A stretch of 47,654 nucleotides of DNA from Puteibacter caeruleilacunae (GCA_005217565.1 SJCO01000025.1:3059-50712); one strand, 5' to 3'; positions 27,199 to 36,761 are shown, numbered from the stretch's first letter. Notes: a model not told the origin generated them from the letters alone. A program made the numbers and translations.

Positions 27199-27330
27199 TT
27201 ACAGATTAATACTCACATCAACTCATTGATTACATGAGACTTTCGACTCTTCAAAACTATTAATCCACCTATGACTATTCTTTCGATATTACGGCAAAAG
27301 CTTTAGATTTTACCGCATATTGCAAACCAT

Positions 27331-27410
27331 GTTACATTTGTGCAACATAGTTGTTAATTAATCTGATAATCGATTGTTATTTTTGCTTTGAAGCTGACTA
27401 ACCGAATAAA
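27331..27410 (+). promoter_or_regulatory. Promoter/operator module of regulator 2
   Basis: Same module as at 13038-13117. It has the near-palindrome GTTACATTTGTGCAAC (27331-27346, one mismatched pair), then 31 bases to a perfect -7 element TATTTTTG (27378-27385), then 10 bases to GACTAACCGAATAAA (27396-27410). The AATCG block at 27368-27372 keeps its offset too. The sequences between the elements have largely diverged, so the conserved parts read as a footprint. The regulator ATG is at 27422. Confidence 0.7.
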
Positions 27411-27421
27411 ATTCCTTAACC

Positions 27422-30400
27422 ATGCTAAATATTTTGCAAGCAAACTTTATCAAAACAACAATAACAGCATTAATTATTTTAATTGGATTTTCTTTAAATG
27501 CTAACATCAACGTCCGTAGAATTTCTCCGATTGGTGGTCTATCCTTTAATGCGATTCATGATATTACAAGAGATAAGCATGGTTATCTATGGGTTGCTTC
27601 ATCAGAAGGATTATTTAAATATAACTCCAAACGATTCATTAATTATAGACATACTTCGGATTCATCATCCATAATGGACGACAGAGTAAAAAAACTGCAT
27701 GTAGCAAAAGATAATACTTTATATATTGGAACTCAATCAGGAATATGCACTTACAACTACAGTAACAACAGCTTTCATAAAATCCAGTTAATCAATTCCA
27801 AGAAGAATCTGTTACATACTCCCAATATTCAAGATATAGTCGAAGATTCTTTCGGAAAAGTATGGATAATTGCGAATGGGAAGTTATTCTGTTCTGACAA
27901 ATCATCTTTCTATGAAGTTACTGTTAATGTACCAAACTTAACAGTAATCCATTTTGGAGAAAATAACGATGGATGGTTAGGCGACAGCCACGGCAATATA
28001 TACAGATTTAATTCTCATCAAAAAAAATGCACTAAATATTATTCTGGGAAAAAAAAGCAAGTTTCCTCCATATATTCCTTGTCTGATCGCATTATCGTAG
28101 GTTATTTATTCGGTGGAGTATCTTCTGTTAGTCTAGTGAATAAAGTTACAAATCATTATATATTCAAAACAAATAAATGGAGTTTGAGTAATGCAAAGGT
28201 TAGAGATATTATAACAGATAAATTCAATAATATTTGGATTGCAACAAGTAGGGGCATCTTTATTGAACAAAATGGGAAACTTCTTAAATATAATCCCCAA
28301 ACACATAGTCAAATACCACATCAATCAATCTGGTGTCTTTTTAAAGATTACGAAGGTGGAATATGGATTGGAACATGGAGTGGTGGCATTGCCTATTCAC
28401 ATCCAAAAGATAATACATTCTATTCTTTCGAACGTGAATATTCCCATAAGTCTCTTTCAAGCAATCTGGTTTCATCATTCGAACAAACACAGAGTGGAAA
28501 TATATTGATAGGAAGCGATGCTGGTGGTTTAGATTTATTCGACAACTCTACACACACTTTTCAAAACATCCAATTAAAAGTGGAAGATCGGTATGAACCA
28601 ACTGTATTAGCCCTTGCCCAGGATAACTCAGGAAATATCATTGCCGGCACAACTAAAACGACATTTATATGCTCCAATAGTTTTAACAATTATCAACCAA
28701 TAAAACTATATACCAACAACTCCAAATACTTACAAGGAAATAGTTTTAATACGATTTGCCCCGTTGATTCAGGTGTATATATCGGATCAGCCTGGCCTAC
28801 AATATATTTTTACAATACTAAATCTAAAAGAATACATTATTGGAATTATTTATTTCCAGAAATCTCGATTAACTCAAACAATATTACTCACATTATTTCA
28901 ACGAAGAACAAGCTTTATTTTGCCACATTAGACAAAGGACTATATCTTTTTTCAAATGATACGATACCAGAGTTACGGCAATACAATACGAATAATTCCA
29001 ACATCTCATCTTATGGTATATACTTTCTTTATGAGTCTTCGGATAATACAATTTGGATGGGAACCCAATCTCACGGTATATCTATATACAATCCTCATAC
29101 TGAAAAATTCAGTACTGAAGATTTAAATGGAACTATCAAGAATTTAGATGTTTATGGAATAAAACAAGACAACAATAACCGATATTGGATTACCACAAAC
29201 AATGGTATTTATTCTTTTGATCAGAATAAGGAAAACATTAGACACTTCACAAAAGAAGATGGTATACAGGGAAATCTATTCAATCCCAAAGCAATATTTA
29301 AAGATCGCAATGGCACTTTGTACTTCGGTGGCACTAACGGCTTTACCGTATTTGATCCACAACATCTCCAAAAGAACAACAGTATACCCAAAATTCAGAT
29401 TAATAATATTAAAATAAACAATAAAAAAGAGTTGAATTATTATGCCCTAATTGAAAACGGTTCCGTTGCACATCTTAAACTTAACGCCAATGAAACTGAC
29501 ATTAGGTTTGATTTCTCTGCCGATAATTATTTGCTCCCGGAGAAAAATCAGTTCAAGTATCGATTAAAGGGACATTCTGATCAGTGGATCAACTGCACTC
29601 AAGAGTCTAATGCTGTATTTACCAACCTTTCGGATGGAGAGTACACATTCGAAGTTAAGGCTTGTAATAATGATCAGGTATGGAATGATAAGCCTTTACA
29701 GATAAAAATTACGATAGCAACACCTCTTTGGCGTTCAACATGGGCCTTATTGGCTTACTTCCTTCTTGTCGCAGGTATCGTTTATGTTATTGCTCATTTC
29801 CTTAAAGAACGCCACAAGCTTAAACAGCAGGTGGAGCGAGAAAGAATGGAGAAAGAAAATCAAAAAGAACTCAGCGAGATGAAACTCCGCTTCTTTACCA
29901 ACATCTCTCACGAGTTAAGAACGCCATTAACATTAATATCAGGTCCGTTAAAGGTACTTAATAACTTCAATGACATCCCTGTAAAAGTGCAATCATACAT
30001 TGATGTGATGAATAGAAATACCAACAGACTACTTGCCCTCGTAAATCAGATTTTAGAGCTTCGTAAATTAGAATCTGGGAAAAGTGAATTAAAGATATCC
30101 TCTTTCAATCTTCATGTGTTTCTCGAAGAACGATACCTTAGCTTTATTCAGTTTGCAATGCAAAAGGGCATCAACTATCAGCTCCAATTCAATCTTCTTG
30201 AGCCCCAAATGATAGAAGCTGATAAGGATAAGTTAGATAAAATTATTGTGAACCTTTTAGCCAATGCATTTAAGTATACTCCTGCCAATGGCTCAATTAA
30301 TTTAACGGTTGGGACTCCTGAATCTTGTGTAACAACAGATCATGACAATGAAATTTCATTTGGTACTCCCCAAATAGCTGATGCTATATCAATCCTAATT

Positions 30401-31483
30401 ACAGATACTGGAAAAGGTATTAACAAACTAAATTTACCAACAATATTTAATCGCTTTGAACAAGGAGAAAATGCAGCATCTGGGACTGGCATTGGTCTTG
30501 AATTGTGCAAAGAGTACACACTTCTGCATAACGGAAATATCACTGCGGCAAGTACGCTACAAAAAGGCAGTTGCTTTAGTCTTCAGCTACCAGTTAGGCA
30601 AGAAAACTATAGCTCAAACCAATCAGAAATAATTATTCCAGATGACAACATCGATTTAGTTAACTCGCAAGGATTGACAAAGGAAACCAAAGCCGACACA
30701 ACAATTTTAATAGTTGAAGATAATCCCGACTTACAAGCATTTATCATTGATATACTCTCCTCGAATTACCAAACATTAAAGGCAAGCAATGGACATGAAG
30801 CGCTCAAGATTGTCTCTTGTCAATCTATTAATCTTGTTTTATCTGATGTGATGATGCCCGAAATGGATGGTATGGAATTGTGCAATAAGATTAAATCAAA
30901 TGTCGTTACCTCACATATTCCTGTTATTCTATTAACAGCATTAACCAACACAAAGAATCAATTACAGGGATTTACATATGGTGCTGATGCTTACCTGACC
31001 AAACCATTTGATCCTCAGATACTGTTAGCAAGAATTGAAAACATTTTATTGCAACGTCAACGTCTGCAAGAATATTTCAGCCAAGGAGATCAATCATACA
31101 AACTTTCACTACTAGGTAATGTTGACAATCAATTTATTTCGAAAGTACAAAGGCTCATTCGAGAGCATCTCACTGACGAACAGTTTTCAATAGAAGACTT
31201 AGCTTATGAGGTAGGACTAAGCCAAAGTCAATTACTCCGTAAATTAAAAAGTCTAGCTGGCCAATCTACTTCCGAATTTATACGTATTGTAAAGTTGAAT
31301 ATCGCAACCGATCTACTAATTAATACAGATTTAAATATTAAAGAAATAGCATTTAAAAGTGGATTCACCTCTCATGCCTATTTCACTAAAAGTTTTAAAG
31401 ATCATTTTAAGATATCGCCTAAACAATATAAAGAGAAGTATACACCCAATAAACCAATTATTGACACACCTTTATCTGATTAA
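27422..31483 (+). CDS. Hybrid two-component system sensor/regulator (HTCS), PUL 2
   Basis: A 1353-aa HTCS with the same order as the protein at 13127: signal, double Reg_prop propeller sensor, Y_Y_Y domain, membrane helix (about 773-794), histidine kinase (H830 in SHELRTPL), receiver (D1142 in LSDVMMPEMDG) and AraC-type HTH. It probably controls the divergent PUL 2 operon. From the Y_Y_Y domain through the receiver the two genes align without a gap at a constant offset of 14274 bases and contain identical tracts of 59-75 bp. The propeller half differs widely. In the first HTH the recognition region reads SQSQLLRKLKSLAG here and SRSQLHRKIKSLTG in copy 1; the second HTH is almost the same (TSHAYFTKSFKDHF). 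Confidence 0.95.
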   Translation: MLNILQANFIKTTITALIILIGFSLNANINVRRISPIGGLSFNAIHDITRDKHGYLWVASSEGLFKYNSKRFINYRHTSDSSSIMDDRVKKLHVAKDNTLYIGTQSGICTYNYSNNSFHKIQLINSKKNLLHTPNIQDIVEDSFGKVWIIANGKLFCSDKSSFYEVTVNVPNLTVIHFGENNDGWLGDSHGNIYRFNSHQKKCTKYYSGKKKQVSSIYSLSDRIIVGYLFGGVSSVSLVNKVTNHYIFKTNKWSLSNAKVRDIITDKFNNIWIATSRGIFIEQNGKLLKYNPQTHSQIPHQSIWCLFKDYEGGIWIGTWSGGIAYSHPKDNTFYSFEREYSHKSLSSNLVSSFEQTQSGNILIGSDAGGLDLFDNSTHTFQNIQLKVEDRYEPTVLALAQDNSGNIIAGTTKTTFICSNSFNNYQPIKLYTNNSKYLQGNSFNTICPVDSGVYIGSAWPTIYFYNTKSKRIHYWNYLFPEISINSNNITHIISTKNKLYFATLDKGLYLFSNDTIPELRQYNTNNSNISSYGIYFLYESSDNTIWMGTQSHGISIYNPHTEKFSTEDLNGTIKNLDVYGIKQDNNNRYWITTNNGIYSFDQNKENIRHFTKEDGIQGNLFNPKAIFKDRNGTLYFGGTNGFTVFDPQHLQKNNSIPKIQINNIKINNKKELNYYALIENGSVAHLKLNANETDIRFDFSADNYLLPEKNQFKYRLKGHSDQWINCTQESNAVFTNLSDGEYTFEVKACNNDQVWNDKPLQIKITIATPLWRSTWALLAYFLLVAGIVYVIAHFLKERHKLKQQVERERMEKENQKELSEMKLRFFTNISHELRTPLTLISGPLKVLNNFNDIPVKVQSYIDVMNRNTNRLLALVNQILELRKLESGKSELKISSFNLHVFLEERYLSFIQFAMQKGINYQLQFNLLEPQMIEADKDKLDKIIVNLLANAFKYTPANGSINLTVGTPESCVTTDHDNEISFGTPQIADAISILITDTGKGINKLNLPTIFNRFEQGENAASGTGIGLELCKEYTLLHNGNITAASTLQKGSCFSLQLPVRQENYSSNQSEIIIPDDNIDLVNSQGLTKETKADTTILIVEDNPDLQAFIIDILSSNYQTLKASNGHEALKIVSCQSINLVLSDVMMPEMDGMELCNKIKSNVVTSHIPVILLTALTNTKNQLQGFTYGADAYLTKPFDPQILLARIENILLQRQRLQEYFSQGDQSYKLSLLGNVDNQFISKVQRLIREHLTDEQFSIEDLAYEVGLSQSQLLRKLKSLAGQSTSEFIRIVKLNIATDLLINTDLNIKEIAFKSGFTSHAYFTKSFKDHFKISPKQYKEKYTPNKPIIDTPLSD

Positions 31484-31495
31484 GGGATTAACACG

Positions 31496-31545
31496 ATAAG
31501 GTTTAACTTTTATGAAAATAATTTTGATTAAAAGTATAACCTTAT
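31496..31545 (+). terminator. Imperfect hairpin after regulator 2
   Basis: Outer stem of 8 bp (31496-31503 with 31538-31545) and inner stem of 6 bp (31506-31511 with 31530-31535) enclose an AT-rich loop, starting 12 bases after the regulator stop. It is a plausible end of the regulator transcript. The tail has few consecutive Ts, so support is moderate. Confidence 0.45.
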
Positions 31546-31719
31546 CCACATTTCTTCGTTATTAAAAATCGAGGGCCTTTATTTAGATTTATTCTAGATA
31601 GCATTCCTTATTTATCCTTTAGTCAGCCAACAAATCAGTCATGCTGTGCATCTTACCGAACATGCACCAACAGAATCCCTGCGGAGTAGCAACATGTTAT
31701 TATTTTAAACTTAATAACT

Positions 31720-34700
31720 ATGAAAAGACCTCTACTATGTTTTTACATCATAGGCTTACTATTAATAAGTTTCCAGGAAACTTATGGACAAGCCATGCCG
31801 TCAAATATTAAAGGACAGGCAGTTGCTACGTGCTTTTCTGGCTACATTGGGAACAATGCAGTCAACGGAATTGAAGATGACTATGTAGTTGGAGTCATCG
31901 ATGTTCACAATCCTGTAGGGCCTGGAACAAATTGGCCTGCCCCCATGTATCATGGTCCGGGTAATACTTGGAAATCAAGTCGCATGGGACAAATATTTGG
32001 TATTGCTATAGATAAACGAAACAACATTTACGTAACCTCCACAATTGTTTACAATAATCCACAACCATCAACATATGCCTTCGGTCCGGCCGGTCCAGGA
32101 GGAATCTACAAATTAGACGGAGTAACGGGTATGGTGTCCGACTTTATCACCTCCGTAGCTCACAGTACCACAATAATTCCTGGAACAAGCACTGCCTTAC
32201 CCAATGGTGATGGTATTAACAGGGGACCAGGATTGGGTAACATCTGCTATAATCACATCCATGATAAACTTTATGTCACCAACTTTGAAGACGGAAAAAT
32301 CTATCGAATTGATCCTATTTTAGGAGTCATTGATGGTATATATGATCCCATCGCTCCTGCAAACCCTGGGTCAACAACAAATCCTGCTATGGCAGCCGAC
32401 TCAGGGACTTATGGTATTGCTCCTCGTGGCGAAAGAGTCTGGGGTATTACATACAACGGATTGGAAAACAGGATCTATTACGGAGTATGGGTAGAAGATT
32501 TGGCCAACAATAGTGCCAGCACTAAAAATATTATCCGATCGATCGAACTTGATGCCACTGGTCAATTTGTGCCAGGAACTGATGTATTCGAGTTAGAACT
32601 TCCAGATTTTACCGACATCAATGGCAATACGTTTAACTACTCAATGCCTATATCAGATTTAACCTTTAACTCTGATCGTGATAAAATACTTATTGGAGAA
32701 CGTGGTGCAAGTAATAGTTTCTATGCAGCTCACAAAGCTCGAGTATTGGAATACACTGGTAGCTCAACCAGCTGGGGAAGTATGAAGCAAATCCACATTG
32801 GAAACCTATTTACAACCCTTAGAAGTACCAATTGTGCTGGGGGAATTGATTATGCCTACCGATCATACGACAATGACCTCAACTTAAATCTTGAATGCGA
32901 CTCTACGATATGGTCGACTGGTGATGGATTGGTTAGTGCCCCAGGCTTTGGTGGAATTTATGGAATTCAGCGATCTCCTGCCTCTGGAAATACATCCGCC
33001 ACAATATCAACAACAGGATACTTTATTGATCTGGATGGAAATCCTGGTAGTTGGGATAAAAACCAAATTGGTGATATAGAAGTATATCGTGATTCTTGTG
33101 GCATGGCGACACAAACAGATCCTGATCCTTGTGACAAGATTTCAGTTACAGCAAAACCACAAACCATGACCGATACTGATTGCTGTTATGAGTTAACATT
33201 AAGCAATGGTATGGCAAACTATATCAGTTCAGTATCAGCACAAGTTTTAACTCCTTCGGTAACAATATCCGGTGTTACAGGACCATCGGGCTGGGGTGTA
33301 ACCAATACAGGTTCTATGGCAACATGGACTCCTCCATCATTCCTCCCAACGGGGAATACCACCGGATTAATCCTATGCCTATATAGTCTGGTGCCACCAC
33401 CGCAACAGGTTGAAATAACCTTCCATGCGGTTGATGGAACCGTTTGTATCGACACGCTTGAGTTCGATTGTCCTGAGATGCCACCTCCAGTGCCTCCATG
33501 TTTTGATTTGCAGGAACAAGAGGTGAACTGTGTACAATCGACAAGTAGTGGAAATATTTATGACTTTATGTTCTCATTCACCAATAATAGTCCGTTCAGC
33601 ACGGCACCATATTCACTGCCAGCTGAAAATATTTTGGTTTATCCAATTACATCAGGAATCACAATCACGCCTGCCAATATCAATTTCCCACCGGTAGGCT
33701 ATGGAGCCACATCTGGTCCACATAGCTTTACCATTAGTGGAACCGGAGCGTTGGCTGATTCAACAATATGCTTTGTTATGCAGCTTCATGGAGCCATGAC
33801 AGCGCATGATTATGAATGGTGTTGTCCTCCCGATACTATCTGTATAACTCTACCTGACTGTAAAGACTGCTGCGAGAACTTTGAGTTTGAAATCATTCAG
33901 GAAAAACTCACTCACAATGGGGCTGGTACTACCAATCTTCAGTCATTAGTGACTGCGGGTCCACAACCGATCATAGCTGCATCAGCTACCATTGTGAGCG
34001 CAGCACGTAAGATTAATTGCGGACAAAATCAACAGTGGATGGCAGTATCAGGAACCATTAGTAATCCACCGGATCCTTGGAACGGTTTACCATTAGATAA
34101 TCCGTTGAGTAATATTCCAGGTGCGCCTCCTGTCAACAGCTTTGCTGATGTTCATTGGGGCATCATCCCAGGAGGAGTCTCAACCAGTGGAGTATCGCTT
34201 AACCTGGATCTTGATTTCCCTGCACCTCCATGGCCATTTGGAGGTTGTACCGACTCGTTAAAGTTCTGTATCCGCTACAGCTTTACCGATACACTATGTC
34301 ATACATGTGATACGGTAATCTGTTACGAACAAGTCAGAAAAGGGAAAATAATTATCTTCGATCCTTTCCCTCATGATCCAATCAAGTTGGTAAAGATCAA
34401 GATGACAGACTCTGGTACAGGTCAGCTTATGGTTGATATTCCTCAACGAGAAGACGGAGATGAGGATACATATCGAATCACAGGCATTATTCTGAAACCT
34501 CAGTATGGAGTACATATTGAATCACTTAGTGGTTCTGGTACCAGTGCCGAAATCATAGAACAGATGGAAGCACGATTACCGGTTAACATTAGCCAGGGAC
34601 AAAGTCAAACATATGATTTAAAATTCAATAATTATGCTGGATTATCAGTCTTTACAAACGAAGTTATCCTCAGGTATGAGTACCTGAGCATGAAAGGACA

Positions 34701-35451
34701 AACGTTCGAATCGAGTGCAACAATAAATGCACGTGTACCTGATGCAACCGGTTCAATGGATATAATGGCTAATGATCGGGATACTGAAAAAGTTGGTGTT
34801 TATACCTTCCAGGTGTACTTTGCCAATATGAACTTCACTGAGGACAATATCAAACGTCTAAGGATTATGCCTGAAGATGGGGTGAGTATTCTCGCTATTG
34901 GTCCGACTGAAAATTCAGGGGAAGTAACGATGCAATCTTATAAATCATCAGACGGAAGAATGTTACTTCAGCCTCTTCTATCTGGAGGTGCCGCAGAAGC
35001 AAGTATTGAAGCGTCACAAGAAGTGAAGCCAATATACCTTACTGTGTCTGGAGTATCGAATGAATCGTTCTCACTCGCTTTCCAGTCGATAAATGAAGCT
35101 GGAGACGTGGTAACCGAAGGCGAATTCGATGTAACAGATCCTATGGTAACATCGGCCGATGATTTGAAGAAAGCAGAGCTTAATGGATTCACATTAAATC
35201 AAAACTACCCGAATCCAGTGTCGAACTTTACGACAATTCAGTTCTCTTCTGATCATCATATCAGCAAGGCCAGTCTAACAGTTAGAGATGTATCAGGTAG
35301 AATCGTATCTCGAATATTCGAGAATAGAGATATTACTATTGGAGATCACGCTGTGGTATATGATGCAAGTAAGTTACCATCGGGAACATATGTCTACACC
35401 ATATCGACAGGCAATTTTACAACATCAAAGAAAATGAGTATCAATAAATAA
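31720..35451 (+). CDS. Large T9SS-secreted surface protein
   Basis: A 1243-aa protein with a Sec signal (LLLISFQETYGQ) and a type A T9SS C-terminal sorting domain from about 1156 (LNQNYPNPVSNFTTIQF ... GRIVSR ... LPSGTYVYTI ... KKMSINK). It should therefore cross the outer membrane and be attached to the surface or released. Residues about 25-460 look like a beta-propeller (GGIYKLDGVTGMVSDF, DKLYVTNFEDGKIYRIDP, ENRIYYGVW). Residues about 465-870 contain Cys-rich repeats of beta-sandwich type with CC pairs (TDCCYELTL, WCCPPDTICI, CKDCCENFEFEI). No catalytic motif is visible, and adhesion or matrix roles are possible. It follows PUL 2 on the + strand, 236 bases after the regulator. No perfect promoter was found. 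Confidence 0.85.
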   Translation: MKRPLLCFYIIGLLLISFQETYGQAMPSNIKGQAVATCFSGYIGNNAVNGIEDDYVVGVIDVHNPVGPGTNWPAPMYHGPGNTWKSSRMGQIFGIAIDKRNNIYVTSTIVYNNPQPSTYAFGPAGPGGIYKLDGVTGMVSDFITSVAHSTTIIPGTSTALPNGDGINRGPGLGNICYNHIHDKLYVTNFEDGKIYRIDPILGVIDGIYDPIAPANPGSTTNPAMAADSGTYGIAPRGERVWGITYNGLENRIYYGVWVEDLANNSASTKNIIRSIELDATGQFVPGTDVFELELPDFTDINGNTFNYSMPISDLTFNSDRDKILIGERGASNSFYAAHKARVLEYTGSSTSWGSMKQIHIGNLFTTLRSTNCAGGIDYAYRSYDNDLNLNLECDSTIWSTGDGLVSAPGFGGIYGIQRSPASGNTSATISTTGYFIDLDGNPGSWDKNQIGDIEVYRDSCGMATQTDPDPCDKISVTAKPQTMTDTDCCYELTLSNGMANYISSVSAQVLTPSVTISGVTGPSGWGVTNTGSMATWTPPSFLPTGNTTGLILCLYSLVPPPQQVEITFHAVDGTVCIDTLEFDCPEMPPPVPPCFDLQEQEVNCVQSTSSGNIYDFMFSFTNNSPFSTAPYSLPAENILVYPITSGITITPANINFPPVGYGATSGPHSFTISGTGALADSTICFVMQLHGAMTAHDYEWCCPPDTICITLPDCKDCCENFEFEIIQEKLTHNGAGTTNLQSLVTAGPQPIIAASATIVSAARKINCGQNQQWMAVSGTISNPPDPWNGLPLDNPLSNIPGAPPVNSFADVHWGIIPGGVSTSGVSLNLDLDFPAPPWPFGGCTDSLKFCIRYSFTDTLCHTCDTVICYEQVRKGKIIIFDPFPHDPIKLVKIKMTDSGTGQLMVDIPQREDGDEDTYRITGIILKPQYGVHIESLSGSGTSAEIIEQMEARLPVNISQGQSQTYDLKFNNYAGLSVFTNEVILRYEYLSMKGQTFESSATINARVPDATGSMDIMANDRDTEKVGVYTFQVYFANMNFTEDNIKRLRIMPEDGVSILAIGPTENSGEVTMQSYKSSDGRMLLQPLLSGGAAEASIEASQEVKPIYLTVSGVSNESFSLAFQSINEAGDVVTEGEFDVTDPMVTSADDLKKAELNGFTLNQNYPNPVSNFTTIQFSSDHHISKASLTVRDVSGRIVSRIFENRDITIGDHAVVYDASKLPSGTYVYTISTGNFTTSKKMSINK

Positions 35452-35475
35452 GCGCTGAGTATTTTCTTATAACAC

Positions 35476-35506
35476 GAAGGCCGACACCATAAAGATGTCG
35501 GCCTTC
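35476..35506 (+). terminator. Terminator after the T9SS protein gene
   Basis: A perfect 11-bp GC-rich stem (35476-35486 with 35496-35506), 9-base loop, followed by TATTT. It lies 24 bases past the stop in a convergent gap with the DUF1961 gene. Confidence 0.8.
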
Positions 35507-35520
35507 TATTTAACCATTTT

Positions 35521-35538
35521 CCGTTAAACCTTTAACGG
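35521..35538. repeat. Short inverted repeat before the DUF1961 stop
   Basis: CCGTTAAA (35521-35528) and TTTAACGG (35531-35538) form a perfect 8-bp inverted repeat with 2 bases between, 4 bases from the DUF1961 stop. On the - strand it is followed by AAAA, not Ts, so it is not a textbook terminator. Confidence 0.4.
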
Positions 35539-35542
35539 TATA

Positions 35543-36376
35543 TTATTCTACAATCTCGTATATCTTATAATTATCGTAGTAACCTTTTGCTGGAGCCATC
35601 AAACGAATTGCTGTCTGCCCTCCCTTCAAATGACCATCTTCCATATCGTCTAAATATCTAAACGAAAGCTCTCCATTAATATACCACTCAATCACATTCT
35701 TATTCTTGATAATTTTAAGATGATGCTTCCCCTTTAGGTCTTTCAATGTAAGATCATCACCTTTAATTGTCAATCTTCTTCCAGGACACTTTCGCATATT
35801 TGAAGTACCTCTACCAGGAGCATAAAAGGAAATACGATAGTTATACAAATCACTCTTGGTATACTGAGCAGCCAATCCAAAACGCTCCTTCAAAGAAGGA
35901 TCAAACACATCCTGACCTTTATCTCCCGTGCAGCTAAACATGAGCATGTGCAAAGCATTAGGACTCAAACTTTGGAAATCACATTCCAATATATAATTCT
36001 CAGGAGTCTTGAACTTATTCCAGAACACAAGGTGTCCACCACGAAAAGTTCCATCCACATAATGCTTCTTCACATCATCACCAATGTCCTTACGCATTGC
36101 AGGCTCTACTGCTTTATAGAAATTAGCACCATTGCCACTAAATCCTCCTCCCTGCGTCTCAAAATACTCTACCACAGCATCGTAATATTTTGAATAAATC
36201 AGCAATTTTCCATCCTCAATACTGGCAATCCCTGGTCCTTCCATTACCCAATCATCTAGAGATTCAGGATTATTAAAATCACATGAATAGACTAATTTGG
36301 TCTTTAGTTTTCCTTTATCATGAGCACATGCCGACAATACCATCACCGACATTAATACGATTGTTATTAGCTTCAT
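35543..36376 (-). CDS. DUF1961-family (YesU-like) lipoprotein
   Basis: A 277-aa lipoprotein starting at the ATG at 36374-36376 (signal ending VLSAC, then AHDKGK). The frame extends to an ATG at 36412, but that codon lies inside a perfect promoter element (36410-36417), so the shorter start is preferred. The body is the all-beta, lectin-like DUF1961 domain: WVMEGPGIASIEDGKLLI, GGHLVFWNKFKTPENYILECDF, LMFSCTG, and the C-terminal LKIIKNKNVIEWYINGEL and RLMAPAKGYYDNYKIYEI. Family members occur in pectin, alginate and other glycan loci; their activity is unsettled. It is monocistronic, convergent with the T9SS gene and not part of the duplicated PUL operons. Confidence 0.82.
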   Translation of the reverse strand: MKLITIVLMSVMVLSACAHDKGKLKTKLVYSCDFNNPESLDDWVMEGPGIASIEDGKLLIYSKYYDAVVEYFETQGGGFSGNGANFYKAVEPAMRKDIGDDVKKHYVDGTFRGGHLVFWNKFKTPENYILECDFQSLSPNALHMLMFSCTGDKGQDVFDPSLKERFGLAAQYTKSDLYNYRISFYAPGRGTSNMRKCPGRRLTIKGDDLTLKDLKGKHHLKIIKNKNVIEWYINGELSFRYLDDMEDGHLKGGQTAIRLMAPAKGYYDNYKIYEIVE

Positions 36377-36409
36377 CTTCTTTAAAGATTTTTTGATTTT
36401 CCGTTGAAA

Positions 36410-36417
36410 CAAATTTA
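36410..36417 (-). promoter_or_regulatory. -7 promoter element of the DUF1961 gene
   Basis: On the - strand TAAATTTG is a perfect match to the TAnnTTTG consensus, 33 bases before the ATG at 36376. A -33 TTG is not evident. It decides the start choice for the downstream gene. Confidence 0.6.
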
Positions 36418-36590
36418 GTCAACCTCCCTCTGACCGAGTATTAATAATAGATCAATGATTATAACTATTGTTCATTTCAGCACAAATTTCGTCCAAATGG
36501 GAAGATATAATGGGATAAGTAACGAATAAACAAATTGGGATACGATTCCAGGTCCTGCCAACACTGAAAGGTTCGCCAGTCCCATTATAC

Positions 36591-36655
36591 TTCTCCCGCC
36601 TTCCTTTTCCTGACCTCCGGTTTCCGCCTCTCCGGTCCCCATTTTTCCCTTTTTT
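36591..36655. other. Pyrimidine-rich, GC-raised tract in the DUF1961-lysC gap
   Basis: Of 65 bases on the + strand, 56 are C or T, with a CTCCGGT direct repeat (about 36615-36621 and 36630-36636). The surrounding DNA is AT-rich. The gap 36418-36811 contains this tract and the lysC promoter. An 80-codon open frame on the - strand across it (36452-36694) is basic and low-complexity and is not called as a gene. Confidence 0.5.
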
Positions 36656-36753
36656 GATTATATTTTTACAAATATCGCCCCCAATTATTAACATTTTCTA
36701 AATTTAACCCCCACGAAAAAATCATTTTCATAGTATTTTCTAAAAAAAATCAC

Positions 36754-36761
36754 CATATTTG
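36754..36761 (+). promoter_or_regulatory. Probable -7 element of the lysC promoter
   Basis: CATATTTG matches 7 of 8 positions of TAnnTTTG, 50 bases before the lysC ATG. No lysine-riboswitch-like fold was recognised in the leader. Confidence 0.45.

Noticed and set aside
1857-31483. Mobile element as the agent of the PUL duplication
   Set aside because: No transposase, integrase, terminal inverted repeats or target duplications were found at the borders.
36377-36412. N-terminal extension of the DUF1961 gene
   Set aside because: The upstream ATG lies within the TAAATTTG promoter element; the shorter start gives a proper lipoprotein signal.
36452-36694. 80-codon open frame on the - strand
   Set aside because: Basic low-complexity sequence produced by the pyrimidine-rich tract, no domain or signal, and it overlaps the DUF1961-lysC regulatory gap.
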